64,000 nucleotides of DNA from Ursus arctos (GCF_023065955.2 NW_026623089.1:32208767-32272766); one strand, 5' to 3'. Shown: positions 45,591 through 56,865, numbered from the stretch's first letter. Made by a program: numbers and translations. Notes: generated by a model from the letters alone, not told the origin.

Positions 45591-45920
45591 GCTGGAGCCA
45601 CCATTGTCTTTCACCTGCACATCTGTCAGCAGCCTCCTCTCTGGTCTGCTTCTGCTCTTGCCTCCTACCATCTATTTTCCTTACCACAGCCAGAATAATT
45701 CTTCTTTCAAAGTGTGAGTCAGTCCCAATCACATCACTCTTCTACTTGCAACTTTCCAGTGTCTCCCATCTCACTCAGAAGTCTTTCCTCAGCCCACAAG
45801 GCTCTACATGACCTGGTCTCCTGACATCTCTCTCACCTCTTCCCTTCCATTTTCCTTCTTCATCATACTTAGCTTCTGGCTGTTTTGAACATGCTGAGCA
45901 TTATTCTACTTCAGGGAAGG
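45590..45920 (+). repeat. L2 internal fragment
   Basis: CACAGCCAGAATAATTCTTC, CAATCACATCACTCTTCTAC, CACAAGGCTCTACATGACCT: sense L2 order. The 74-88-codon frames here are repeat by-products. Confidence 0.75.
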
Positions 45921-45939
45921 CGAGCAGGGGCTAAATAAG

Positions 45940-46175
45940 GAGATATAGACTCATGGCTAAGATGCTGCCTAGACTTAGACAACCGTGGCCCAAATTCTGC
46001 TCTCCTCTTAGTTCCTCTACCTGCAACTCGGCTTCGTTATCTATAAAATGCAGATAATAATAGTATTCACTTCCTAACATGGCAATGAGAATTAAATGAG
46101 CTGGTAATTAAATGTCAGGAAGAGAGCCTGGTATGTAGGAGGTACTTGATAAACATTAGCATTATTCATTGAATG
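45940..46175 (+). repeat. MIR SINE
   Basis: CTAAGATGCTGCCTAGACTT, CTCTACCTGCAACTCGGCTT, TAAAATGCAGATAATAATAG, GAGCCTGGTATGTAGGAGGT. Confidence 0.8.
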
Positions 46176-46735
46176 AGCCAGTGCATATGCATGGCATAAT
46201 TCTGGACAGTTCTCCCCAACCCCTACTTCAGAATATTAGAATCCAGTTAGTTAATTCAACACTCTTGTCACCAAAGCCTTGTGTTTGTAGACTGTAAGTA
46301 TCGTGAGGGAGTCAGATGGCCAGGACTTCTCAGTGATATGACCTGGCTTAAGTGAGTGTTTCGCTAGCATCAAATCACTTTGATTGATTAGTCAAGCTGG
46401 GACCTTCCTTCAACCCTGGCCCCTACTGTAGCTTCTGCAACTGCTTTCTCAGGGACAAAGAAGGCTTCACCCTCTATCTTCCCTCCCCTGCTGACCACTT
46501 GGTTATCAGGAAAATATGAAATCTGCAGGGCAAGAAGATTGAAGGGGAAGTTCAAAGTATAGCTACTGTTATTAATCTACCTGTGGGTGTGGGTATGTAC
46601 AGGCCAGGATAGGTCAGTCTGTGAATTCCTAAAAATGAGAGGCCAAATGTCATGCAGGTGAATTTCTCTGCAAAAGTTTTCCAGCTTTTTTCGGATTCTC
46701 AAAATGATCCAGACCCAATAGCGTTTCAGAACTGT
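46176..46735. other. unique-looking DNA, no gene seen
   Basis: No repeat or gene recognised. Confidence 0.45.
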
Positions 46736-46870
46736 TGGATTGATATCCCAGAACCTCAGGTTCTCACCTTTAAAATGGGATAATAATCAGAGAGTGGGAG
46801 AATGAAATTAGATTGCGTATGTAGACCCCTAGTACACTTCCTAGCAAGTGGTAAGTTCTTGACTAATTAA
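46735..46870 (+). repeat. MIR fragment
   Basis: CAGGTTCTCACCTTTAAAAT, GGGATAATAATC and CTAGCAAGTGGTAAGTTCTT fit the 3' half of a sense MIR. Confidence 0.65.
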
Positions 46871-47062
46871 TATGGCCAAGAGTTAAGCTTAGGCCTCAAA
46901 ACATCAACATAACTCTGTCTGAAAATATCTGAAAAATAGGCAGTCTAAAGTTTACCTCAAAGATATAAATAAATAAAATAAATAAGTAAAACACAAAATA
47001 TGCACAAGTTTATCCATCATAAAATTATCTGTAATTCTCAAATTTAAAATATTGAAAAAATC

Positions 47063-47157
47063 ATGGAACTTTACATCAAGAACTAGGGATGTACTGTATG
47101 GTGACTAACATAATAAAAAATTATTATGAAAAAATAAATAAATAATAAAAAATAAAA
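47063..47157 (+). mobile_element. 95-bp L1 3'-end insertion with 18-bp duplication
   Basis: Only about the last 60 bases of a carnivore L1 (ATGGAACTTTACATCAAGAA, CTAGGGATGTACTGTATGGT, GACTAACATAAT) plus an A-rich tail. A perfect 18-bp target-site duplication, TAAAATATTGAAAAAATC, lies at 47045-47062 and 47158-47175. This shows a bona fide but extremely 5'-truncated target-primed insertion. Confidence 0.95.
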
Positions 47158-47179
47158 TAAAATATTGAAAAAATCTAAG

Positions 47180-48112
47180 TCCTATTTAGGAGGCTGGTTG
47201 AATAAATTATGGCACATTCATATAATAGAGTACCATGTGGACATAATATTGTTAAATATTTCTATTAACAAGTGTCAAGTGATTTCTGGGATGTATTAAG
47301 TTAAAAAAAACAAGGTATTTTTCAAAAAATTGTGCTGAAACAATTGGATATCCATATGCAAATAAAAGAACCTCAATTCATACCTTATACCATATAAAAA
47401 ATGAACTCAATATGGATCACAGATCTAAATTCAAAACCTAAAATATAAAACTTACTGGAGAAAATGTTTGTGACTTTGGATTAGGCAAAGATTTTTTTTA
47501 GACACAGCACTTAACACTTGATCCATATAAGAAAAAACTGATAACTAGACTTCAATGAAATTAAGAAATTCTGCTCTTCAAAAGACACTGTGAGGGAATG
47601 AAAAGAAAAGCTGTTAAGGAGGGCACGTACCACATGGTGCACTGGGTGTCATACGCAAACAATGAATCATGGAACTTTACATCAAAAACTAGGGATGTAC
47701 TGTATGGTGACTAACATAACATAATAAAAAATTATTATTAAAAAAAAGAAAAGCTGAAGACTGGGAGAAAATTTGGATATTATATATCTGATAAAGGATT
47801 TGAATCCAGAATATATAAAGAACTCTGAAAACACTATAATGAGAGAACAAAGAACCCAATTTTAAAAATGGGTAAAAGATTTGTATGGAGACTTCTCCAA
47901 AGGAGATATATGAGTGGCAAATTATTGCATGAATATCATTAGTTATGTTAGTTAATTAAAGTTGCAATGAAATACCAATACTTATCTAATAGAAATGGCT
48001 AAAGTTAAAAAGATTGATAATACAAGTGTTGTAGTTTATTGGTAAATATATGAAACAGTTGAAATTCGTACATTACTGGTAAGAATGAAAAATGATATAT
48101 AAACTCTGGCAG
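47180..48112 (+). mobile_element. L1M ORF2 C-terminal part
   Basis: TGGATATCCATATGCAAATA, ATGGATCACAGATCTAAATT, CTGCTCTTCAAAAGACACTG and GGATTTGAATCCAGAATATA: sense ORF2, dead, interrupted by the short L1 at 47614-47743. Positions 47180-47320 may be a different old L1. Confidence 0.85.
47614..47743 (+). mobile_element. 130-bp L1 3'-end insertion with 13-bp duplication
   Basis: The last approximately 115 bases of a carnivore L1 3'UTR (GGAGGGCACGTACCACATGG, TGCACTGGGTGTCATACGCA, GATGTACTGTATGGTGACTA) and an A-tail. Target-site duplication AAAAGAAAAGCTG at 47601-47613 and 47744-47756. Same subfamily as 47063, only 0.45 kb away. Confidence 0.95.
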
Positions 48113-48113
48113 T

Positions 48114-48147
48114 TTCTTTTTTTTTTAAGATTTATTTATTTATCAAA
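48114..48147 (-). mobile_element. Can-SINE tail remnant
   Basis: TTTTTTTTAAGATTTATTTA followed by TTTAT is only the tail of a minus-strand Can-SINE with no body, consistent with extreme 5' truncation. Confidence 0.5.
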
Positions 48148-48149
48148 GA

Positions 48150-49870
48150 AGGACTGTTCTCAGAAGTCAATCCTCAATGTAAGAGCTAATCAGACCTCTC
48201 CTTGATCATGTTTGCTTGTCACCTGGCCAAATCCCATGTCAATGTGAGGGAAGACTAGACAGGACACAACACCAGATGTTTTAGTTCATTGAGGGCCACC
48301 AATAGAACAGCCTATCATATTCTGTGTATAGTTTTCACCTTTGAACCACATAAATGTTCTATATTTTCAAAAATAAAATTAAATAAAAATGGTGAAAAAA
48401 GCAAACTATAAAATTGAATATAAGCAGATACCAAATTGATATAACACCCACACATAAAAATAAATTAATCCAAGAAAATTTTGAGTGTGATATTCTAATA
48501 GTATATCCCTATGGGATATAGTCAAAGGACAAACCAACAAAAAAATCTTCAAGAAAATCTTAAATTTTACTTTGTAGGTTTTATTTTGGTAGTGATATTG
48601 ACATAGTAATTTGGAAACTGTTTTTTCTTTATTGTATAATAGAGTAATATATTGATGTATTTGGGGACCAGGATTTTCACTATGGTAGAAGAAAAATACA
48701 AATGTGAAGTAAGGGAAGATGAGGAAGAATCTTGTGATGATATGTTTGAATTGGAGGTTATCAATGTGAAATCATGATTTCAAATAGATACGCACACATA
48801 CAAATACAACATGTCAGCCTTTCCACACACAGGGCCTAGAAACAGTGAAACCCCAGTAGCAATGAGCATAACTACCCAGATCTTGGCTACTACATATTAC
48901 ATTTCCTCCTAAAAGGAACCAGGTTTCCTTAGAGAAATTACTTATTCCAGGTCTGGGGCAATGAAAGCACAAGATGAGCCTATAATGTCTTTTTGTGCCA
49001 AAATGCAAATAAGTACAGAAAGACCAGTAGGGACATGTCAAAAAGACACAGGAGTTAGCTTGAGAAGCTCTTATTGAATCATATTTGGGACAATTTGAGC
49101 TTCAAAAACAGTAGCAATACAATGGATTTTAACACTGTATTGAAAAAAGAACCTATGAGTTCCCGTTAGTATTTTAAAAGAGAGTTGTAGCTCATTTATA
49201 ATAAGAATATCAGCTAATATGTAAAAAGGAAGAAGAATTGAATTAGAAATCGTTTGTAGCCACCAATGTAGTAACTAATTAGGAAGCATTGTCAATGGAT
49301 CCCAAATGCTCTGGGTGAAATGCTGGAGAACATGATATTCATACAGTCTCTGAGTATCAGAGGGAGGGAAAGGTGCTTTTACAACAGACAGTACAGTGAT
49401 GAAAGTTAGCATGAGCAATAATTGTATGACCTGATATAATGTGCTTTCTGATGGGATGCAATGGGAAGTACACGTGCCTCATCACATGTATAGTATTCTT
49501 GACAGCAATGTTTGACCTGAATTTAGTCATGAAGAATACAACGTGGCGAATCCAGAGTGTGGGATATACTACAAAACAGTTGGTCAGGACTATTAAAAAA
49601 AAAAAAAAAGTCAATCTCTGAAAGAGTTAAAAATATGGCAGGGCACTTTCCTCGACCAAAAGAAAGCTAACAGATGTGACAGACAAATGAAATGAGCGAA
49701 ACTTGATTGAATCCTGGACTTTAAAAAACAGCTTTAAAAGGCATTTTGTGGGGTGCCTGGGTGGCTCAGTTGGTTAAACATCCGACTCTTGATTTCAGCC
49801 GAGGTCTTGATCTCAGGGTTGTGAGTTCAAGCCCCACATTGGGTTCTGTGCTGGGCATGGAGCCTACTGA

Positions 49871-49926
<56 letters not shown>

Positions 49927-49982
49927 GAAAGAAAGAAAAAGAAAGAAAAAGAAAGAAAAAGAAAGAAAGAGAAAGAAAGAAA

Positions 49983-50014
<32 letters not shown>

Positions 50015-50400
50015 GAAAGAAAGAAAGAGAAAGAAAGAAAGAAAAAGAAAGAAAGAAAGGCATTTTGTAATTATTGGGGGAAATTTGCTTCTATACTATA
50101 CATTAGACACTGACTTGTATCACAGTCAAATTTCCTGTGAATGATAATGGCATTTCAGTTATGTAGGAGAAACAGGATGGAATATTTAGGAACAGAATAT
50201 CAATGATGTCTACAGCTTTCAAATGGTTCAGCAAAAAAATTGTGTGTGTGTGTGCGTGTGTTGAGAAAGAAGGAGAAAAAGCAAATGTGGCAAAATATTG
50301 ACAATAGGTCAATAGAGGTAAAGGGAATATGAGGCTCTTACACAATTATTTCAACCTCTGTAAGTTTAAAATTTTTCAAAATAAAAATTGGGTAAAATAG
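48150..50400 (+). mobile_element. L1M 3'UTR, split by a SINE
   Basis: Long sense L1M 3' region: AATTACTTATTCCAGGTCTG, CAAAAACAGTAGCAATACAA, TCTGAGTATCAGAGGGAGGG, CAAATGGTTCAGCAAAAAAA, (TG)n at 50240-50262, and CTGTAAGTTTAAAATTTTTC near the end. A separate old L1 tail may end at about 48385. Interrupted at 49750-50055. Confidence 0.65.
49750..50055 (+). mobile_element. Can-SINE with expanded GAAA tail
   Basis: GGGTGCCTGGGTGGCTCAG, GTGAGTTCAAGCCCCACATT, GGGCATGGAGCCTACT, then about 185 bp of GAAA/GAAAA units (49870-50055). Perfect duplication AAAGGCATTTTGT at 49737-49749 and 50056-50068. The long purine strand explains the K/R/E-rich 132-codon frame and its F/S/L antisense. Confidence 0.97.
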
Positions 50401-50436
50401 CAATAGAAAAATAAACAGCTCAAGAAAAACAAATAC

Positions 50437-50637
50437 CAGGGGCGCCTGGGTGGCACAGCAGTTAAGCATCTGCCTTCGGCTCAGGGCGTGATCCTGGCGA
50501 TCTGGGATCGAGCCCCACATCAGGCTCTTCTGCTATGAGCCTGCTTCTTCCTCTCCCACTCCCCCTGCTTGTGTTCCCTCTCTCGCTGGTTGTCTCTATC
50601 TCTGTCGAATAAATAAATAAAATCTTTAAAAAAAAAA
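50437..50637 (+). mobile_element. Can-SINE, young arctoid-type subfamily
   Basis: GGGGCGCCTGGGTGGCACAG, CCTTCGGCTCAGGGCGTGAT, CTATGAGCCTGCTTCTTCCT, tail ATAAATAAATAAAATCTTT. Duplication AAGAAAAACAAATAC (15 bp, perfect) at 50422-50436 and 50638-50652. Confidence 0.97.
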
Positions 50638-50659
50638 AAGAAAAACAAATACTATTTTA

Positions 50660-51480
50660 TGCCTATTAAACCAGTCCCTCCCACTTCACTGTGCTTTGTT
50701 TTTTAAAATAATATCCAGTACTGCCAAGGTTATGGGAAGCTATAGTCGAACTGCCAGTGGCATGACCATAGGCTCAGCCTATGCGGACTAGAACGGAGCA
50801 GTGCTTACTAAGCACTGAAGTACATTTTTACTGGATTAGGCAGTCATTGGCCTGACGATTCAGTTCCAGAAATTAGGTTGACAAAAGTAAAATGCTAGTC
50901 CTGAAAATTGGAAATGGAAACGACTTTAATGTCTAACAATAAGGGTTAGTTTTAGGAAATTATGCTCTGCCACTAGATGAAATATTATGTAAGTATTAAA
51001 CATCGATTTTAAGACTTCCTAAAATGAAAACCAAATGATTATGGTTAGCCTTTAGTTCTTTCAAAAAAAAAAAAGGAATACAAAGCAGTTGTGATTCCAA
51101 CTTTGAAAAAAAAAAAAGCATGAATGCGTATGAACCAAGACCAACAGGTAGTACACAAACATTAAATTTATTTTATTATGGATGAATTTTTTTTCTTTAA
51201 AGTCATTTAAAACTGTTGCAGTTTGTGCAATAAAGAAAAAAAATCTCCAAAAAGTTAAATTTATTTCTATAAAAACTTTCATGGGATGGTAAATAAAGGG
51301 CCCATACTGTTGTGTACCCTGTGGGTATTCTAAACATCAAGTGACAAATTAGTCAACCTTGCAAAAACTATGTATGGAAGGGTATGGACTAGAAGGAAAG
51401 GAGAAAACTCAGAACTATGTCCCAATGTGGTAGAATCCTGAATGTTATTATTTCTCTTGATATTGTTATTTTATCAGTAC
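50660..51480 (+). mobile_element. old L1M fragments
   Basis: AAATTGGAAATGGAAACGAC, TAGATGAAATATTATGTAAG, GAATGTTATTATTTCTCTTG. Dead L1M 3'-end pieces with several A-runs. Confidence 0.5.
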
Positions 51481-51489
51481 ATAAAAAAG

Positions 51490-51605
51490 TGATTTAAATG
51501 AGAAACAAAGAATGAAACTCATAGTTACCAGTCATTCAGCGCTTGCTTTACGTATTTTATCTCTTAAGCTATAGACGCACTCTTTAATGTAGGTGCTTTA
51601 AAGTA
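51490..51605 (-). repeat. MIR fragment
   Basis: CATTCAGCGCTTGCTTTACG and CACTCTTTAATGTAGGTGCT resemble antisense MIR. Confidence 0.5.
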
Positions 51606-52260
51606 GGTTGGCTCTGGGGGTTGCTTTTCTCTTATCTCTCAACTGGCTGGCTTCCATCCCTTCATTAGGAGACCCCCCCCCCATTGTTTTGTTTCCAGCT
51701 TCCTTTCTCTCTCCACTGATAATAACATTTCCAGTCTTGCTTTGGAGAAATCATGCCTCTTTCTGTGTTAGCTACATGCTTTTCTTGGTGGAGCTAATTC
51801 CATACAATGCTCCTTAACCAATCATATATGTGGAAGTGACTTTCTGGGACTTCCAAGACAAACTCATTAGAAACCTTCCAGCTTTTGCCTGGTTCTCTTG
51901 GAATACTTGCTCTTGGAGCTCTGAGCTGCCATGTGTGAAGTCCAGCTATCCTGCTAGAAAGATCATGTAGAGAGTCCCTGAGACTATATGATGAGAAAGA
52001 AGGGCCTAACCTTCCAACTATCCCCACTAGGGTGCCAGGCATATGAGTAAAGCCATCATGGACTCTCCAGACCAATCCAGTTATAAGTAGAATACCATCT
52101 AGTGATTGTATTAGATGACACAGGAAGCTGAAAAATCACCCAGCAGAGACCTCCCCATGCTTCAGACTCTTCCAATGATTGTAGAGCTGCTGCGGTTAGT
52201 GTTTATTGGTTGGTTAGTTGGTTGGTTGGTCGGTCGTGAGCAACAGAATCCAGCTTTGGC
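51606..52260. other. unique-looking DNA with short tandem tracts
   Basis: A C10-C11 run at 51672-51682 and a (TTGG)n tract at 52204-52233. Frame 51794-52075 (minus, 93 codons) has no domain. Confidence 0.5.
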
Positions 52261-52263
52261 TAA

Positions 52264-52700
52264 CTTATGACATGTTATTAGTTTCCTCTTGCTGCTGTAA
52301 CAGCTGACTTGGGGCTTAAAACAACACAATTTTATTATCTTATAGTTCTGAAGGTCAGACATCCAAAATAGGTCTCATTGGGCTAAAAATAAGGTGTTGG
52401 GAGTGCTGCATCCTTTCTCAAGGCTCTAGGGATTCTAGAGGCTGCCTACCTTCCTTTGCTCATGGCTCCTTCCTTCATCTTCAGAGCCAGCCATGCCGCA
52501 TCTTCAGATCTCACTGACTCTGCTCCATTATCACATCGATGCTCTGGCCTACCCAAAGAATCCAAGACTACTTCCCAATTGTTAAAATCCTTAATTTAAT
52601 CACATCTGCAAAGTCCCTTTTAGTATATAAGGTTCATTAGGTTCCAGGGATTAGAACTTGGATATATTTACTTGGATGACTATTATTCCTCCTACCATAT
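52264..52700 (-). mobile_element. MaLR-like LTR, antisense
   Basis: TTAGTTTCCTCTTGCTGCTG, GCTTAAAACAACACAATTTT, AAGGTCAGACATCCAAAATA, AGGTTCCAGGGATTAGAACT. Third copy of the family at 27022 and 43925. No internal genes. Confidence 0.7.
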
Positions 52701-52809
52701 GCCATAGAGGAATATTTTGGAAGGACACTCATTATCTCACAAGAATCAAGGAGAATTTGAACCACCGAGGTTTAGGGAGGGCAGGAGCCTTGTCATCTTT
52801 AAGGACTTG

Positions 52810-52985
52810 AGCACTGGTAATTAATAACAGCATTAATAAACAATCACACTTAAAAAGCTCTTACTATGTATCAGGCACTACCCTAAGAATTCCATGTGTA
52901 TTAACTCTCTTAATCCTGGTATCAGTTGTATGTGGTAGACACTATTATCTGCTTCATTTTATATATGGGGAAACTGAGGCAGAAA
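52810..52985 (-). repeat. MIR SINE
   Basis: CTTACTATGTATCAGGCACT, TATATATGGGGAAACTGAGG: antisense MIR. The 131-codon plus frame at 52926-53321 starts in it. Confidence 0.85.
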
Positions 52986-53800
52986 GACCTTCTCACTAGT
53001 GCCAGTGATATGAAGAAGCTCCAGAGGCTTCCTGGCCTCTGTCTTTTAGTTCACAATTCTAAATTCCTAGGACAGATCAGCCAGCTTGGGTTAGGAGACT
53101 ACCCTGGACTATGGCTGCTGAGAGGGTCTGATGGCCCTGGCATAGCCATTGGGTGCCACTCTCAGAGAAAGGATTTGTATGAGCTGTACAGCCGTCTCCA
53201 AAAGTGTCCGTGGAAGAGTAAAGATGCTCCTGAGACCTTTGGTAATAAAGAAAAATATGTATGGATAACCCAAGTTAAATTTGACACGTATAGTCATCTG
53301 TGGAAATCCGTAGACAAATAATGTTTTCACTACCTTCAATACTACATGATTTGATTTAGCAATTGGCCAATTAGTGAGTAAGAAATTGGGGCTTAAATGT
53401 TACTTTAAAACTGACAGAATGATTTATTATTCCATTGTAAATTGAGCAACAGTTTCCAAATATTGGAGAACAGAACTTTCTGTGGTCAAAAAGTTTGGGA
53501 AATGTGATATCTCCCTCAGAGATTTACATCTCATGTTAGTATATTAAAGACTAACTCAAAAAAACCTGTTTTACTCTGTTCATTGGTTAAACCAACAAAC
53601 CTATTTTCTTAGCACAACTATTAACACATCCTCCCCTGCAATATTTTCATCTTAACGCCAATTTGGGTAGCTCCAGGTAGTACACATATAAACCAAAATA
53701 TTTATGGAATTTCACCTTTTCTTATCCTGGCTGCTGAAATTTAAGTTCAAACACAATTTTTCTTCCTTGGCTAATATCATACTGATTTTTAAATGTGCAG
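52986..53800. other. unique-looking DNA, no gene supported
   Basis: Contains most of a 131-codon plus frame (52926-53321) that opens inside a MIR. No known domain, signal peptide or membrane segment beyond a short hydrophobic start. Probably chance. Confidence 0.4.
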
Positions 53801-53802
53801 AG

Positions 53803-53995
53803 CAGTAATTCTCAAGGCGTGGTCCTGGGGCCAGCAGCATTAGCAGGACTGGGGAACTTGTTAAAAATGCAGATTCTACAGCTCCACCTCAGACCTACTG
53901 AACTGAAAACTCTAGGGCGGGGCCCAGCAATATGTATTTTAATAAGCTCCCCAGGTGCTTCTGATGTAGACTAAGGGGAGAGCTGCTGCAGAGAC
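53803..53995 (+). mobile_element. MER20/MER3-like hAT element
   Basis: GCAGTAATTCTCAAGGCGTG, GGGAACTTGTTAAAAATGCA, CTCAGACCTACTGAACTGAA, GGGGCCCAGCAATATGTATT and a matching right end. Nearly full length. Confidence 0.85.
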
Positions 53996-54169
53996 TCTAC
54001 AGTGGCCATGCTGGAAAATACTGAACTTAAACAATCCCCTTAAAGGCCTTGAATCCTGAATCGAAACAGTTGGCTGAGAGTGACCAGCCATCCTGGTTTG
54101 CCTGAGACTAATACATTTTCTAGGATGCAGAACTTTCAGCTAAAACTGGGCAGTCTCAGACAAGCTAGT

Positions 54170-54290
54170 ACGGCTGATCACCCTCTTCCAGTCTGTATCT
54201 CCCGTTCTACAGAAGAGGAACAGAGGTTAAAGGACTCACCTGGTGTCCTATAGCTGGGACATTGTAGAGGGAGACCCATATGTAGAAAGT
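54170..54290 (-). repeat. MIR fragment
   Basis: CAGAAGAGGAACAGAGGTTA and AAAGGACTCACCTGGTGTCC fit antisense MIR. Confidence 0.65.
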
Positions 54291-54448
54291 GTAGTTGAGA
54301 GACTGGGTTTTTATCATCATGCTACGCTGCCTACTCCTACATGGGTCAGAACCGCAGCTACTCCCTGTTCTATGGCGTAGTGGTGGTCCGCTGGAGCTGG
54401 CTTTTCAGAGCCCAGACCCTGAGTCTGCCTCCATCCAAGGGATATATG

Positions 54449-54480
54449 TTCTTGGGGTTGAAAATTCTTGGGGTTGAAAA
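54449..54480 (+). repeat. perfect 16-bp tandem duplication
   Basis: TTCTTGGGGTTGAAAA occurs twice head-to-tail (54449-54464 and 54465-54480) with no mismatch. A recent slippage or repair duplication. A further TATAG-rich tract follows at 54541-54572. Confidence 0.95.
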
Positions 54481-54574
54481 GAAGTTCCATTCACAGAGAT
54501 CAGGAAAAAAACAACCTCTCTTTCATCTCCTACCGATTATAATATAGTATAGTGTAGTATACTCTAGTATAGTG

Positions 54575-54765
54575 ATGATGGCCTTACTTTGAATTCTAGC
54601 TGCACTTATTAGCCTTGTGACCTTGGGCAAACTCCATCCTCTACACCTCAGTTTCCTTATTTATAGAATGGGGATAAAAATGGTACCAAAGGATTAGGTG
54701 TGTGAATGTACATGAAGCCCTAGCCATAATGCTTGGCACACAGTGAGCAGTCAATATGTGTAAAC
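54575..54765 (+). repeat. MIR SINE
   Basis: CTTGTGACCTTGGGCAAACT, CCTCAGTTTCCTTATTTATA, GAATGGGGATAAAAATGGTA, TGCTTGGCACACAGTGAGCA. Well-preserved sense MIR. Confidence 0.92.
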
Positions 54766-54954
54766 AGAAATAATGAGGGAGATCATTCTTGTCCTTTCCA
54801 TTCACACCTTGGTACCCATCCCCCCTGACAAGCTCTCTCCCACTGCTCTGCAAAAAATGGCAGAGAACCAAGGGATGGGAGACCATCTGTTCAGCAAGCA
54901 TTGTATGCTGATTAGCTGCTGCACCCTAGCACAGGAGGTGTCCAATACGTGTTT

Positions 54955-55325
54955 TTGAAAGAATGAAATGCCTGCTATAAGCCAAGTGTTATATCAGGCC
55001 TCGAGGATACAGGGATAAGCATGAGAAGCCAGACCCTGTAGAAACAATAAAAAAGGGGATATTTTTAAAGAAAAGGTAATAGCAGAGTACAACAGTGATC
55101 ATGATAGGAGGATGCAGAATGAGATTGGGTGGACACTAGAGGAAAGACCTAACTGGGACTGCAGACGAGGGGAATAGGAAAGGCTTCCCAGGAGGACAGC
55201 ACAAGCCAAATCTAGGAGACTGTCTTGAGAGAAGTGAGGTGTGACCTTCTAGTAGAGCGACAGTATGGACCAAGGACAGAGGCCTGAAGCCACCGTGGCT
55301 TTGTGAAACAAATAGAAGGTGAGCA
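54955..55325 (-). repeat. L2 3' half
   Basis: AAATGCCTGCTATAAGCCAA, CTCGAGGATACAGGGATAAG, GAAAGGCTTCCCAGGAGGAC, GACAGAGGCCTGAAGCC: antisense L2. Confidence 0.75.
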
Positions 55326-55329
55326 TCTC

Positions 55330-55575
55330 TTTGTTTTTACTGAAGTATAGTTGACATACAATGTTATATTAGTTTCAGGTGTACATTCCCATAAGGGTTC
55401 CCATTGCTCCACATCCTCGCCAACACTTGTTATTTCTTGTCGTTTTGATACTACCCCTTCTGACTGGTGTGAGGTGATATCTCATCATGATTTTGATTTG
55501 CATTTCCCCAATGATTAGTGAGGCTGAGCATCTTTTCATGTGGCTTTTGGAGAAAATGAACATCTTCTAATTGTT
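55330..55575 (-). mobile_element. L1 3' end with internal deletion
   Basis: The antisense L1 3' tail (TGAAGTATAGTTGACATACA, GTTTCAGGTGTACA) joins directly at about 55387 to ORF2 C-terminal sequence (CTCCACATCCTCGCCAACAC). On the minus strand it reads HLTPVRRGS...NNKCWRGCG. The intervening ORF2 end and most of the 3'UTR are missing. Confidence 0.85.
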
Positions 55576-56865
55576 AGTTGTTAGAGAGACCATTACACCC
55601 AGCATGTCCGGGGTGGGGTGGGAAAGAGTGTATGTATTCCCTCCTCCTGGCACGCATGTGCACTGGGTTTTCTGATACAGATGTGGCTGAGTGGCAGGAA
55701 AATTAGACAGGAGTGTGAAGGCCCCTGTTCTCAGCTTTGGAGAAAATTTATTCTTTATTCATTTTTGTTCTCTAGAGCCAAGTTCAAGCTTCTGCAAAGA
55801 CTGGGTGTTCCCCAAATGCTTCAACAGACTGGCAGAGCAGTGACACAGGCAGCCAAAACTGAACAGGCTCCCCAATTGTTCTAGGGACTTGCTATTCTCC
55901 AGCCCTTTACCCTGAGGGGCCCTGGAGGCTGGGATGTGCAGGCCTGGTATTATCCCCATTGACAAAAATAGACTCCCATGAATGGAAAGCAAGCACACAA
56001 AGGGAGCTACATACCCGGCTATATGGGTGTGTACCCCTAGATGTGTTTTTACCCCCAAAGTAGAGATTGGATATTTCTGACTCTACAAAGCTGAACTTAG
56101 ACAAAAACTGCATGTAAACAAATTTGTTTCTCTAAGTCACTGTCTTTCATCATTTCCTAATTGGATTGCAGTTTATTGGTTTCTAGAATTAGATTAAAGT
56201 AGTCGGTAGGCAAAACTCTTACTAAAATAATATCTGCCAAAATAAAAGGCTCCAAGTTGGTTTGAACTCCAAATGAATCAAAATATAATATCCACATCTT
56301 CTCTCTCATGTCTCTTTTCTAATCCTATTGAACTCTGAATTTTGTATAAGGTTTATTTGTCCTGCTCAGAAGCTTAGTAGACTAAAATGGAATTACTATA
56401 CTTAAGACATATGGGTCTGAAGGGGACTGAAACTTGTTTTCTTCCTTAAATTTATAAGAAAGTCAATTTCAGCTCAATTGACTTAACTTCAATAACCATT
56501 TTTTCCTTCCGGGGGTGGGGCGGTCAAGTGGGTTTCAGTTGCAAAGAAGTGTACTGATCTCTTTCATTAAGAAAGTATAACGTTAACAAAATTAAAGCAA
56601 GCCATGTCAGAGTGAATTGACCTCTCAGAACAAACCAGTGCCATTTCTAAATCACTACAACAATTTACACGTGGTTGTTTTAAGCCCCTTCCCCATCTAC
56701 AGTAGCAAACAAATATAATAACTTGAGGAAATGAACTGGGCATAAATATGTCCACAAAAGGGGGCCGAACAGTTTAGCAGGCTCTAATCTCGGCTCTAGC
56801 ATCTTCACAAAAGCTTAAGAAAGTCTCTAGAATCTCTAGATCTCCTTGTCCTTACCTTCCAATGG
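55576..56865. other. unique-looking DNA, no gene seen
   Basis: Frames of 62-99 codons (55618-56755) without domains. No repeat identified with confidence. Confidence 0.4.

Noticed and set aside
49746..50144. 132-codon K/R/E-rich frame and its F/S/L-rich antisense
   Set aside because: Produced by the GAAA microsatellite tail of a Can-SINE, with a SINE head at the start.
52926..53321. 131-codon plus-strand frame
   Set aside because: Opens inside a MIR SINE and shows no known domain.
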